From Geovibrio thiophilus (lineage in GTDB: Bacteria > Chrysiogenota > Deferribacteres > Deferribacterales > Geovibrionaceae): a DNA stretch of 64,000 bases. The translations under genes and the position numbers were made by a program. The stretch is from NCBI RefSeq assembly GCF_004087915.1, contig NZ_CP035108.1:1364001-1428000 (forward strand), given 5' to 3'. Each line of letters opens with the position of its first letter. Within the stretch, counting starts at the first letter, position 1. Below, piece by piece: positions 34,674-43,200 of the stretch. The notes under the pieces are model-generated. The model was not told where the DNA came from and did not search any database. It was given only the letters and a program-made list of their open reading frames with translations.

Positions 34674-37223
34674 ATGAGGATTTCTGAATATAATGTAAGA
34701 CCTGACCTGCCGCAAGAGTTGAAAGCCCTTGAGGAGATTGCATATAATCTCTGGTGGTGCTGGAATGATGACGCTCTGGAGCTTTTCAGAAGTATAAACC
34801 CTGCCTCATGGGAGAAATCCCGCCACAATCCCATAGCCGTTATCGGAAGCCTCACGAGGGAAGGCTATGAAAAACTTATGAAGGATCCCGTGTTTATGTC
34901 CCGCCTTGAGGCTGTGCATAAGCAGTTTACGGAGTATATGACTCTGCCCCGCTGGTTTGAGCTTGAACATGCAAAAAAAGTCGAAGAGAAGATGCACGTT
35001 GCCTACTTCTCCGCGGAATACGGAATACACGAATCCGTTAAGCTGTATTCCGGCGGTCTCGGTGTTCTCTCCGGAGACCACTGCAAATCCGCCAGTGATG
35101 TGGGAATACCCTTTTCCGCCATAGGTCTGCTCTACAGAAACGGCTATTTTCACCAGTATCTTAACTCCGACGGATGGCAGCAGGAATACTATCCCTACAA
35201 CGAGTTTTATAATATGCCCATGCGCAGGGCTCTGAACCCTGAAGGTCAGGAAGTCTGCGTTGAGGTCATGGTTGAGAACAGAACCGTTAAGGTCAATGTA
35301 TGGCGCATGGCGGTGGGCAAGATAGAGCTTATACTCCTTGATACGGATGTTGAAGGCAACTCCAAGGAAGACAGACAGATAACGGGTCAGCTTTACGGCG
35401 GCGATTCCAACATGCGTCTCAAGCAGGAAATAATACTCGGCATAGCAGGTTACAGGGCGATCAGGGCAATGGGCAGAAAAGCCACAGTTTATCATATAAA
35501 CGAAGGTCACCCCTCATTCGTGAATCTTGAGCGCATAAGGAACTATGTCTCCGAGGGGATGGAGTTCCGCACGGCTGTCGAGGTAGTGCGCAAGAGCACG
35601 ATTTTCACCACTCACACCCCCGTTCCCGCAGGGTTTGACATATTCGGAACGGATCAGGTTAAAAAATATCTCGGTCCTCTCTTTGAAAACTGCGTCCTGA
35701 ACATAAATCAGCTCATGGGCTTCGGCAGGGTGAATCCGTTTGACGAGAGTGAAGGCTTCGCAATGGCAGTATGCGGCATAAAACTCAGCACATACAGAAA
35801 CGGCGTGAGCCGCCTGCACGGCGAGGTTTCAAGGAAGATGTTCAAGAACATCTGGCCGAACGCCCTTGAAAACTCCATCCCTGTGGGGCATGTGACAAAC
35901 GGCGTCCATCTGCCCACATTCATATCAGAAGAATTTAAAACAATATACAACAGATATATAGGCGAAAACTGGTACTACAAGCCTTACGACTTCACAATCT
36001 GGAGCAAAGCGGAAAACATACCTGATGCCGCTCTCTTCAAAGCCAAGCAGAGGCAGAGGGAAAAGCTTATAGCCTTCGCCAGAAAACACCTGAAAAGCCA
36101 GATTCTCCAGCGCGGCGGAACATCCGGCGAGCTTGTTAAAGCTGACGAGGTTCTTAACCCCGATCACCTCACAATCGGCTTCGCCAGAAGGTTTGCCACA
36201 TACAAAAGAGGTTATCTTCTTTTCATGGACGAGCAGAGGCTCCACCAGATACTCAACAACGCCGATCGTCCGGTGCAGATAATCATAGCGGGCAAGGCGC
36301 ACCCCAAGGACAACGGCGGCAAGGAGATAATCAAAAAGATTTTCCATATCTGCCGTAAGCCGATGTTCAGGGACAAAGTAGTTTTCATAGAGGATTATGA
36401 CATTGAAGTGGCGAAATACCTCGCTCAGGGCGTGGATATATGGCTGAACACTCCGAAACGCCCCATGGAAGCCTCCGGCACAAGCGGCATGAAGATAGCC
36501 GCCAACGGCGGGCTTAACCTCTCTATTCTTGACGGATGGTGGGATGAGGGCTACAACGGCGAAAACGGCTGGGCAATCGGTGCAGGTGAGGAATACGAGA
36601 AGGAGACCTATCAGGATCATGTCGAGAGCATGGAGCTTTACGACAAGCTTGAGAACGAGATAATACCGCTCTTCTACACCAGAGACAGAGCTGGCGTTCC
36701 CCGTGAATGGACAAGGATGATGAAGCAGGCGATTAAAACCTGCGCCGCTTTCTTCAACACCTCCAGAATGGTTATGAACTACACCGACCAGTATTATGTG
36801 CCCGTTCACGAGCTTAATTCCGCTTTCCGCGCGAACAAGCATGAAGAGGCGAAGGAGTATGTTCTCTGGAAGGACAGCATAATCCAGAGCTGGGACAATG
36901 TGCAGTTTGTAGATACAAAAGTTGAGGCTGACGACCTTAAAATGGAGTCGGGCGTAATTTTCAGCGCTGCTGTGCGTACCGATGCCATTCAGCCTGAAAA
37001 CCTTTCCGTATGCGCAATTGTGGAGTTTGACGGAGCAAGCGGCGAGTTTAAAGATCCTGAGTTTGTGGAGCTTGAGTTCAAGAACGTTGAAAACGGCGTT
37101 TACAGCTATTCCACCAAGACAACACTGAAAAAAGCGGGCAAAATGAAGGTGGCTTTCGCCGTTCTGCCCAGACATAAATTTATAAAGGAACGCTTCGAGC
37201 TGAACCAGATAAAATGGGCATAA
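34674..37223 (+). CDS. glgP: Alpha-glucan (glycogen/maltodextrin) phosphorylase, GT35
   Basis: This enzyme releases glucose 1-phosphate from alpha-1,4-glucans. The 849-residue form with an N-terminal DUF3417 region (PQELKALEEIAYNLWWCWNDDALELF) is the long bacterial/archaeal type. SAEYGIHESVKLYSGGLGVLSGDH and HTPVPAGFD lie in the first half. The pyridoxal-phosphate Lys is in EASGTSGMKIAANGG near residue 607, followed by GWWDEGYNG. It overlaps the thioesterase gene by ten bases. Confidence 0.94.
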   Translation: MRISEYNVRPDLPQELKALEEIAYNLWWCWNDDALELFRSINPASWEKSRHNPIAVIGSLTREGYEKLMKDPVFMSRLEAVHKQFTEYMTLPRWFELEHAKKVEEKMHVAYFSAEYGIHESVKLYSGGLGVLSGDHCKSASDVGIPFSAIGLLYRNGYFHQYLNSDGWQQEYYPYNEFYNMPMRRALNPEGQEVCVEVMVENRTVKVNVWRMAVGKIELILLDTDVEGNSKEDRQITGQLYGGDSNMRLKQEIILGIAGYRAIRAMGRKATVYHINEGHPSFVNLERIRNYVSEGMEFRTAVEVVRKSTIFTTHTPVPAGFDIFGTDQVKKYLGPLFENCVLNINQLMGFGRVNPFDESEGFAMAVCGIKLSTYRNGVSRLHGEVSRKMFKNIWPNALENSIPVGHVTNGVHLPTFISEEFKTIYNRYIGENWYYKPYDFTIWSKAENIPDAALFKAKQRQREKLIAFARKHLKSQILQRGGTSGELVKADEVLNPDHLTIGFARRFATYKRGYLLFMDEQRLHQILNNADRPVQIIIAGKAHPKDNGGKEIIKKIFHICRKPMFRDKVVFIEDYDIEVAKYLAQGVDIWLNTPKRPMEASGTSGMKIAANGGLNLSILDGWWDEGYNGENGWAIGAGEEYEKETYQDHVESMELYDKLENEIIPLFYTRDRAGVPREWTRMMKQAIKTCAAFFNTSRMVMNYTDQYYVPVHELNSAFRANKHEEAKEYVLWKDSIIQSWDNVQFVDTKVEADDLKMESGVIFSAAVRTDAIQPENLSVCAIVEFDGASGEFKDPEFVELEFKNVENGVYSYSTKTTLKKAGKMKVAFAVLPRHKFIKERFELNQIKWA

Positions 37224-37735
37224 GATATTACCTGCCTCACTCCAGCGGATGCTTTATCTGCGGTGAGGAAAATACTTTCGGCGTGGATGCGCGCTTTTAT
37301 GTGGAAGACGGCTGCGTAAAGGCGGATTTGTGCATCCCCGCCCGCTTCTGCGGGTTTAAAGGAGTTGTGCACGGCGGAATTGTCTCCGCCCTGCTTGACG
37401 AGTGCATGGGCTGGAGCGCCAGCGTATTCGGCACAAAGGACACGCTCTGCTTTACCCGAAATCTCAATGTAAAATTCAGGAAGAACACTCCTTCCGAGAC
37501 ACCTCTCACTCTTATTACATCTTTTTCAGGAAAAAACAGGATGTTTTATGAATCTGTGGGGTGTATAAAGGACAGTGAAGGCACGGTGTACGCGGAAGGC
37601 TTCGGACAGTTTATCGCTGTTCCGGCGGACAGAATGGACGAGACCATGAATTACCTCCGTATGGATCCTTCACTTACATACCACCCCGTTTTTATTAAAA
37701 TTTATGAAAACTGGAAATCGGGGCAAGGGGGCTGA
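37214..37735 (+). CDS. Hotdog-fold thioesterase (PaaI/YiiD-like)
   Basis: A 173-residue hotdog protein. The substrate loop CGFKGVVHGGIVSALLDECMGW holds the HGG and Asp/Glu of the PaaI group, and an N-terminal CFICGEEN segment is typical of the subfamily in which a Cys-x2-Cys precedes the fold. It hydrolyses acyl-CoA or a related thioester; the substrate is unknown. The ATG lies inside the glgP stop context, so it is co-translated. The macro-domain gene follows after two bases. Confidence 0.82.
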   Translation: MGIRYYLPHSSGCFICGEENTFGVDARFYVEDGCVKADLCIPARFCGFKGVVHGGIVSALLDECMGWSASVFGTKDTLCFTRNLNVKFRKNTPSETPLTLITSFSGKNRMFYESVGCIKDSEGTVYAEGFGQFIAVPADRMDETMNYLRMDPSLTYHPVFIKIYENWKSGQGG

Positions 37736-37737
37736 AC

Positions 37738-38271
37738 ATGCTTAAAATACTTGTCAACGGAGTCACTCTGGGACTCATCAAGGGTGACATCACCGAAACA
37801 GACACGGACGCCATAGTTAATGCGGCAAACACAAACCTTAAGCTCGGAACCGGCGTTGCCGGAGCCATAAAAGCCAAGGGCGGCGAAAGCATACAGAAGG
37901 AATGCGACGCTATAGGCTACTGCCCGCTGGGTTCTGCGGTTATCACAGGCGGCGGTGATCTGAAGGTGAAGTTTGTTATACACGCTGTCGGTCCCAGATA
38001 CGGCATAGACCCCGCACCGGATAAAAACCTTTACGGCGCTGTTTTCTCAAGCCTCATGACAGCGGAGACAAAAGGACTCACCTCTATTTCTCTGCCTGCT
38101 ATATCAATGGGGATCAACGGGTTTCCTGAGGATGAGGCAGCGGGGATAATCATAAAGGCTATAACCGATTTTGCGGAGCATTCGCCCGAAACTCTTAAAA
38201 AGATAGTTATATGTCTCTTCTCCGATAAAGATCTGGCAATATTTGAAAAGGCGGCGGCGAAGAAGTCCTGA
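37738..38271 (+). CDS. Macro-domain protein (O-acetyl-ADP-ribose deacetylase-like)
   Basis: A 177-residue single macro domain. KGDITETDTDAIVNAANTNLKLGTGVAGAI holds the ADP-ribose binding motif and the family Asn residues. GYCPLGSAVITGGGDLKVKFVIHAVGP and SLPAISMGINGFP complete the fold. Related proteins remove ADP-ribose or acetyl-ADP-ribose. ATG 37738 has AAGGGGGCTGA just upstream and forms an operon with glgP and the thioesterase. Confidence 0.9.
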   Translation: MLKILVNGVTLGLIKGDITETDTDAIVNAANTNLKLGTGVAGAIKAKGGESIQKECDAIGYCPLGSAVITGGGDLKVKFVIHAVGPRYGIDPAPDKNLYGAVFSSLMTAETKGLTSISLPAISMGINGFPEDEAAGIIIKAITDFAEHSPETLKKIVICLFSDKDLAIFEKAAAKKS

Positions 38272-38372
38272 GCATTTGTCGGTAAGTGTGCCTTTTTTCC
38301 TCTTTTCTGTACGGAATAAATGTGCTATTTGATTTTTATTATTAGATGATTTCGTATTTCTAAGAGGGTGCG

Positions 38373-39518
38373 GTGACAAGAGACAACAAAATGTATTTCT
38401 TCCTGTTTCTTCTTACCGTTGCATCTATAATCGGTTTGCAGACATGGCAGACTCTTTTTAACAACTTCGCTGTGGAACAGGCTGGCGTAAACGGCTATCA
38501 GATGGGCGTTATCCAGTCAGTCAGGGAAATTCCCGGCTTCCTTGCGCTTCTGGTGATTTATGTAATAAGGTTCATACCGGAGCATAAACTCGGAGCGTTT
38601 TCAATAATCTTCCTCGGCATAGGCGTGGGGCTCACCGGATTCATGCCAACTTATTACGGGCTGATATTCACCACCATTGTCATGTCCTTTGGCTTCCACT
38701 ATTACGAAACAGTGAACCAGTCACTCACTTTGCAGTATTTCACCAAGCAGGAAACGCCTCTTGTTCTCAGCAGATTCAGAAGCATCTCCGCCGCATGCAG
38801 CATCATTGTCGGCGTGATTGTAATGGGCATGCTTAAGGTGTTCGACTATAAAACCATCTACCTGCTTGTGGGTGTTTTTCTCACTGCGGGCGGCGTTTAC
38901 TGCCTTTTCATAGACCCCACGAAGCAGAATATGCCCGTTCAGCGCAAAAGCATGTTTATGCGCAAAAAATACTGGCTGTATTATGTGCTTACGTTCCTTG
39001 CGGGAGCGAGAAGGCAAATTTTTGTGGCGTTCTCCGTTTTTCTCATGGTGGAGAAGTTCGGGTTCTCAGCATTTGTCATAGCCATGCTTTTTGTTGTGAA
39101 CAACGCAGTGAACTATTTCCTTAACCCAATGATAGGTAAGGCGATAAATAAATTCGGCGAGAGGGGCGTGCTCTCGCTGGAATATGTGAGCCTGATTGGT
39201 GTTTTTCTCGCTTACGCCTATGTGGACAATAAATGGATAATAGCAGTTATGTATATACTGGATCACATATTTTTCAATTTTTCAGTGGCTATAAGAACCT
39301 TCTTCCAGAAGATAGGCGATTCCGGAGACATAGCGCCTACAATGGCGATCGGCTTCACTATCAATCACATAGCGGCAGTTGTGATTCCTCTTATCGGCGG
39401 GCTTCTGTGGATGCTGGACTATCGTATACCCTTTGTGGCGGGCGCTGTTCTCGCCTTTGTTTCACTGGTGTTTACTCAGCTTATCGACAGAGACCTGAAG
39501 CTGAAAGAGCAGGCGTGA
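38373..39518 (+). CDS. Major facilitator superfamily transporter
   Basis: A 381-residue polytopic membrane protein with about twelve hydrophobic helices. It begins with a short N terminus and a first helix FFLFLLTVASIIGLQTWQTLFNNF; basic loops follow helices 6 and 7. The MFS A-motif is weak, so it belongs to a divergent subgroup and the substrate cannot be read. GTG 38373 follows AAGAGGG. It stands alone, ahead of a repeat array. Confidence 0.82.
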   Translation: MTRDNKMYFFLFLLTVASIIGLQTWQTLFNNFAVEQAGVNGYQMGVIQSVREIPGFLALLVIYVIRFIPEHKLGAFSIIFLGIGVGLTGFMPTYYGLIFTTIVMSFGFHYYETVNQSLTLQYFTKQETPLVLSRFRSISAACSIIVGVIVMGMLKVFDYKTIYLLVGVFLTAGGVYCLFIDPTKQNMPVQRKSMFMRKKYWLYYVLTFLAGARRQIFVAFSVFLMVEKFGFSAFVIAMLFVVNNAVNYFLNPMIGKAINKFGERGVLSLEYVSLIGVFLAYAYVDNKWIIAVMYILDHIFFNFSVAIRTFFQKIGDSGDIAPTMAIGFTINHIAAVVIPLIGGLLWMLDYRIPFVAGAVLAFVSLVFTQLIDRDLKLKEQA

Positions 39519-39667
39519 GAATTTCATTCTCCTATATTGAAATTTCTTTGAATTTTTCATAATTATTATTGTCTTGTAAAAACCAGAGGCATGTTTTAGA
39601 TTCGGACTGCATACGGCGGATTCTCTTGAAGAGTTTCTGCCGTTGGGTTATTCTGGAATAACAGAAG
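39519..39667. other. 149-base gap ahead of the repeat array
   Basis: AT-rich, with GGCGGATTCTCTTGAAGAG-like material but no promoter, terminator or open frame I can support. Confidence 0.4.
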
Positions 39668-39994
39668 TAAATTTTACATAATTATCAGACTCCATGGATG
39701 GAGTCACGCCGTGCGTAGCGAAGCCGTGTTTATCACGGCGCGAGCGTGTATGTAAAATTTATATGGATGGTAAATTTTACATAATTATCAGACTCCATGG
39801 ATGGAGTCACGCCGTGCGTAGCGAAGCCGTGTTTATCACGGCGCGAGCGTGTATGTAAAATTTATATGGATGGTAAATTTTACATAATTATCAGACTCCA
39901 TGGATGGAGTCACGCCGTGCGTAGCGAAGCCGTGTTTATCACGGCGCGAGCGTGTATGTAAAATTTATATGGATGGTAAATTTTACATAATTAT
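39668..39994 (+). repeat. Three identical 103-bp tandem copies of the double-hairpin element plus a partial fourth
   Basis: Units 39668-39770, 39771-39873 and 39874-39976 are identical by eye; TAAATTTTACATAATTAT at 39977-39994 starts a fourth. Each unit begins TAAATTTTACATA and later carries its inverse TATGTAAAATTTA. Inside are hairpin 1 GACTCCAT-GG-ATGGAGTC, the core CGCCGTGCGTAGCGAAG, hairpin 2 CCGTG-TTTAT-CACGG, and CGCGAGCGTGTAT. The array sits just ahead of the Bax1-I gene, whose ribosome site follows the partial unit. Confidence 0.95.
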
Positions 39995-40013
39995 ATAAAG
40001 GAGTTGTAAAAGT

Positions 40014-40835
40014 ATGAGAACATCAAACCCTATGCTTACGGACAAAGCGTTTGAGAAAGCGGCAGCCGCCGCCAGAGGCGAAAGAGTGGCTGCCTCAACT
40101 GCGACTTACACCAGAGGCGAAAGCGGGGGTTCACTGGGGACAGCCGCCACAAGATTTGATGATGCGATGACAATAAGAGGAACGGTCAACAAGACATTCC
40201 TTCTCACCGTCATTCTGCTTATCGCAGGCTATATTCCGTGGAATATGGCAGTCAGCGGGAACGTGAAGTATCTCTATCCGCTGATGATCGGCGGAATTAT
40301 CGGCGGGCTTATAGTAGCTGTTGTCACAACCTTCAAAAAGGAATATTCCGCAATAACCGCACCGCTTTACGCCGCTCTTCAGGGGCTTGCCGTAGGCGGA
40401 ATCTCCATTATGTTCGAGATGCGCTACCCCGGCATAGTGCTTCAGGCGGTTATGCTCACCGTGGCTGTTCTGGTTGCTCTGCTTCTTGCTTACACAAGCG
40501 GATATATTAAGGCGACAGAGAACTTTAAGCTCGGCGTTGTGGCTGCGACAGGCGGAATTATGATTCTGTATCTGGCAAGCTTTATACTCGGCTTTTTCGG
40601 AATACAGATGAACTTCATGCACGATTCCAGCCCCCTGAGCATAGGTATAAGCATTGTGGTGGTTATCATTGCCGCTCTTAACCTCGTGCTTGACTTCGAC
40701 TTTATCGAAAACGGAGCGGAAGCGGGCGCGCCGAAGTATATGGAATGGTATGCCGCCTTCGGTCTGATGGTAACCTTGATCTGGCTGTATATCGAGATAC
40801 TGAGACTCCTTGCCAAGCTTCAGGACAGGAAGTAG
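40014..40835 (+). CDS. Bax inhibitor-1/YccA family membrane protein
   Basis: A 273-residue protein with a 50-residue soluble N terminus and seven hydrophobic helices. The first half (RTSNPMLTDKAFEKAA, GTVNKTFLLTVILL) and second half (FDFIENGAEAGAPKYMEWYAAFGLMVTLIWLYIEILRLLA) match the YccA/Bax1-I group closely. Members are calcium-leak type channels or membrane stress factors; the role here is not known. Ribosome site AAAGGAG precedes ATG 40014 directly after the 103-bp repeat array. Confidence 0.92.
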   Translation: MRTSNPMLTDKAFEKAAAAARGERVAASTATYTRGESGGSLGTAATRFDDAMTIRGTVNKTFLLTVILLIAGYIPWNMAVSGNVKYLYPLMIGGIIGGLIVAVVTTFKKEYSAITAPLYAALQGLAVGGISIMFEMRYPGIVLQAVMLTVAVLVALLLAYTSGYIKATENFKLGVVAATGGIMILYLASFILGFFGIQMNFMHDSSPLSIGISIVVVIIAALNLVLDFDFIENGAEAGAPKYMEWYAAFGLMVTLIWLYIEILRLLAKLQDRK

Positions 40836-40837
40836 TT

Positions 40838-41578
40838 TTGCTTGTAGCAAAAGACGGTGCGGAGTACATCTGCGCCGTTGACGACAGCGATATTTTACAA
40901 ATAACATCCACAAACAGAGGCGGTTACAGCGAAGGAATTTACACCTCCTTCAATGCCGCTCTGCATGTGGGAGATGACTGCTTTAAGGTGTTGAAAAACC
41001 TTGAAAAGCTTAAAACAGCGTGGGGCATAAGCAGGCTTGTGACCCTCACTCAGGTTCACGGAAATGTTATAAGGGAAGTTACTGCGGAAAACATAGCTGA
41101 CGTTATGTTCAGCGATGGTGACGGTCTTTTTACCCGTGAGCGGGGCATAGCTCTGGGCATACTCACTGCCGACTGCTGGAACGTGCACCTGATAGGCAGA
41201 GGATGTCTCGCCAGTCTCCACTGCGGGTGGAAAAGCGCCGCCGCAGGCATAGTGGAAAATGCCCTGTCTATGTTTGAGGAAGCCGGAGACCGTGTGACAA
41301 GGGCTGTTGTCGGTCCCGGAATAAGCACCGCCAACTTTGAAGTCGGCAGCGAGGTTGCGGATATTTTCACATCAGCCGGACACGGCGAAAGCGTGGAGAG
41401 CATCTGCGGCAGAATGTGCTTTTCTATAGGCGGAAGCGTTGAAAGAACACTCAGAAATGCAGGCGTGCCTGAAATAACCAGGGTTACTGACTGCACATAC
41501 TCGTCGGACTATCTCTTCTCATACCGAAGGGACAGCGGCAGAACAGGCAGGATGATCTCCATCCTGATGAGGAAGTAA
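40838..41578 (+). CDS. pgeF: PgeF/YfiH-type multicopper polyphenol-oxidase-fold purine nucleoside enzyme
   Basis: This family hydrolyses or phosphorolyses purine nucleosides and edits peptidoglycan precursors. Zinc ligands are seen as TQVHGNVI, TADCWNVHL and LHCGWKSAAAG, with the C-terminal DYLFSYRRDSGRTGRM. The usual TADCLPV is changed to TADCWNV. The start is TTG 40838, three bases after the Bax1-I stop with AGGAAG upstream; the long upstream open frame through the previous gene is rejected. The product is 246 residues. yggS follows after one base. Confidence 0.88.
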   Translation: MLVAKDGAEYICAVDDSDILQITSTNRGGYSEGIYTSFNAALHVGDDCFKVLKNLEKLKTAWGISRLVTLTQVHGNVIREVTAENIADVMFSDGDGLFTRERGIALGILTADCWNVHLIGRGCLASLHCGWKSAAAGIVENALSMFEEAGDRVTRAVVGPGISTANFEVGSEVADIFTSAGHGESVESICGRMCFSIGGSVERTLRNAGVPEITRVTDCTYSSDYLFSYRRDSGRTGRMISILMRK

Positions 41579-41579
41579 A

Positions 41580-42269
41580 TTGTTCAGCGAACGAAAAGAA
41601 AAAATAATGCGGGAAGCGGAAAAAGCTCTGAAACGTGCCGGAAGGACTGACAGCGTGACGCTTCTTGCGGTGAGTAAGACCTTTCCTGCGGAAAGCATAA
41701 CTGAGGCATACGAGCAGGGGCAGAGGCTCTTCGGTGAAAACAAGATGCAGGAAGCGCTGGAAAAACATGAGAAACTCAAAAGTTTGAAGGAGCTTGAGCT
41801 TCATTTCATCGGACATTTGCAGACTAATAAGGTAAAATATCTTAAAGGTAATTTCAGCCTGATTCACTCTGTGGACAGGATACCGCTTCTTAATGAGATG
41901 GAGAAGCACTTCACCCGTGAAGACAGGGTGCAGGATGTGCTGATTCAGGTTAATGTGGCAAACGATCCGGCTAAGTCCGGCGTGGATGCGGCGGAACTGC
42001 CCGCTCTGCTTGAGACAGCCTCAAAATGCAGACACATAAGAGTAAAAGGCTTTACCATGATGCCCCCGCTGGTTAACGAGGCGGAAGAGAACAGAATCCA
42101 CTTCGCCCGCACAAGGGAGCTTATGGAAGAGATGAAAGGCAAATTCGCATCGGAAAATATAGATCTGCAAATCCTCTCCATGGGGATGAGCGATGATTTC
42201 ACGGTCGCAGTGGAGGAAGGCTCCACGCTGATCCGTATAGGGACAGCCCTTTTCGGCGGGCGCTCCTGA
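41580..42269 (+). CDS. yggS: Pyridoxal-phosphate homeostasis protein (YggS/PLPBP)
   Basis: A 229-residue single-domain PLP carrier. The PLP Lys lies in LLAVSKTFP near residue 32, and ELHFIGHLQTNKVKYL, GFTMMPP and LSMGMSDDFTVAVEEGSTLIRIGTALFG are the family landmarks. It keeps free PLP in check. The start is TTG 41580, one base after pgeF; yggT follows after 18 bases, the common yggS-yggT pairing. Confidence 0.95.
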   Translation: MFSERKEKIMREAEKALKRAGRTDSVTLLAVSKTFPAESITEAYEQGQRLFGENKMQEALEKHEKLKSLKELELHFIGHLQTNKVKYLKGNFSLIHSVDRIPLLNEMEKHFTREDRVQDVLIQVNVANDPAKSGVDAAELPALLETASKCRHIRVKGFTMMPPLVNEAEENRIHFARTRELMEEMKGKFASENIDLQILSMGMSDDFTVAVEEGSTLIRIGTALFGGRS

Positions 42270-42287
42270 AAGGAGGAAATTGTTTAA

Positions 42288-43103
42288 ATGATTATTATAA
42301 TTGGTTTTGCTGTAAAATTTCTCATATGTGTTATCCTGCTTCATGCTGCCATGACAACACAGGAACTGCACTTTAACCCGCTGGGTAAGCTTGTCGCTTC
42401 CGTGACCAACCCTGTATACATGAACATGCTTAAAATGACAAAGAAGCGCACTGACGCTCTTGCGCCTCTTTTTATAGCGGGTATAGCGGTTTTTTACGGT
42501 ATCATTGTCTCCTTTTTCGGCGGCAGCGGGCTCATATGGGGATTTTTCTACGCATTTGACGATATTCTGCGCTTCATTCTTCTGTTTTATATAATAGCCG
42601 TCCTTGTGGGCAGCACTACAAACCGTTTCGGCACAACGTCATACTCCACATTTTTCTACCGCATCGCTCTGCCTTGGGTAAAGCTGACCAGAACTTTCGT
42701 TAATCTGCCGGGGAACACCGTTGTTATACCTGCGATGGTTGTTCTTTTCGTTCTTTTCATAGCCATGGACACGCTGTTTCATCTGGGCTTCTATATGTCC
42801 ACGACGGGAGGAGTACAGCTTATTCCCGCCGTTAAAGGCGCTGCCGCGGGCAGTATAAAGGTGCTTCTCGATCTGCTCGGGATCTTTACATGGCTTATTA
42901 TAATCCGCGCGCTTATGTCATGGGTGAGCCCTGATCCGCGCAACCCTGTGGTTCAGTTCGTAATCGCAATGACAGAGCCTGTTATGGAACCCTTCAGGAA
43001 GATAATACCGCCTCTCGGGTTCATGGATATAAGCCCCATAATACTGCTCATCGTGATCTATTTCGCCCGTATGATGCTGGTGAGTCTTATCGGTTTGCTG
43101 TAG
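42288..43103 (+). CDS. yggT: YggT-family membrane protein with two YggT units
   Basis: A 271-residue inner-membrane protein. The second YggT unit is clear near the C terminus (LIIIRALMSWVSPDPRNPVVQFVIAMTEPVMEPFRKIIPP). An earlier copy is divergent. The family is linked to osmotic and cell-division-site roles but the activity is not established. ATG 42288 follows AAGGAGG. It ends the operon and is followed by a terminator. Confidence 0.85.
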   Translation: MIIIIGFAVKFLICVILLHAAMTTQELHFNPLGKLVASVTNPVYMNMLKMTKKRTDALAPLFIAGIAVFYGIIVSFFGGSGLIWGFFYAFDDILRFILLFYIIAVLVGSTTNRFGTTSYSTFFYRIALPWVKLTRTFVNLPGNTVVIPAMVVLFVLFIAMDTLFHLGFYMSTTGGVQLIPAVKGAAAGSIKVLLDLLGIFTWLIIIRALMSWVSPDPRNPVVQFVIAMTEPVMEPFRKIIPPLGFMDISPIILLIVIYFARMMLVSLIGLL

Positions 43104-43148
43104 CTTGCTTTTTTTATAAATAAGACCATATTTGAATTATATCTTTTT

Positions 43149-43183
43149 CCCCGCCGCTTTTACTGATGGCGGGGCTGTTTTTT
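43149..43183 (+). terminator. Rho-independent terminator after yggT
   Basis: CCCCGCC and GGCGGGG enclose a 12-base loop and are followed by CTGTTTTTT. It lies 45 bases after the yggT stop codon and just ahead of the next ribosome site. Confidence 0.9.
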
Positions 43184-43200
43184 CTACTCAGGGGGAAGCT

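Noticed and set aside
39668-39994. CRISPR array
   Set aside because: The copies are directly adjacent 103-bp units with no unique spacers and no cas genes nearby.
39660-39994. Insertion sequence or transposon at the repeat array
   Set aside because: No transposase frame and no target duplication were found. The inverted ends of 13 bases belong to the unit itself, so it is at most a non-autonomous element.
40745-40837. N-terminal extension of PgeF through the Bax1-I gene
   Set aside because: The extension lies in another frame of a well-conserved gene. TTG 40838 with AGGAAG gives the expected family length.
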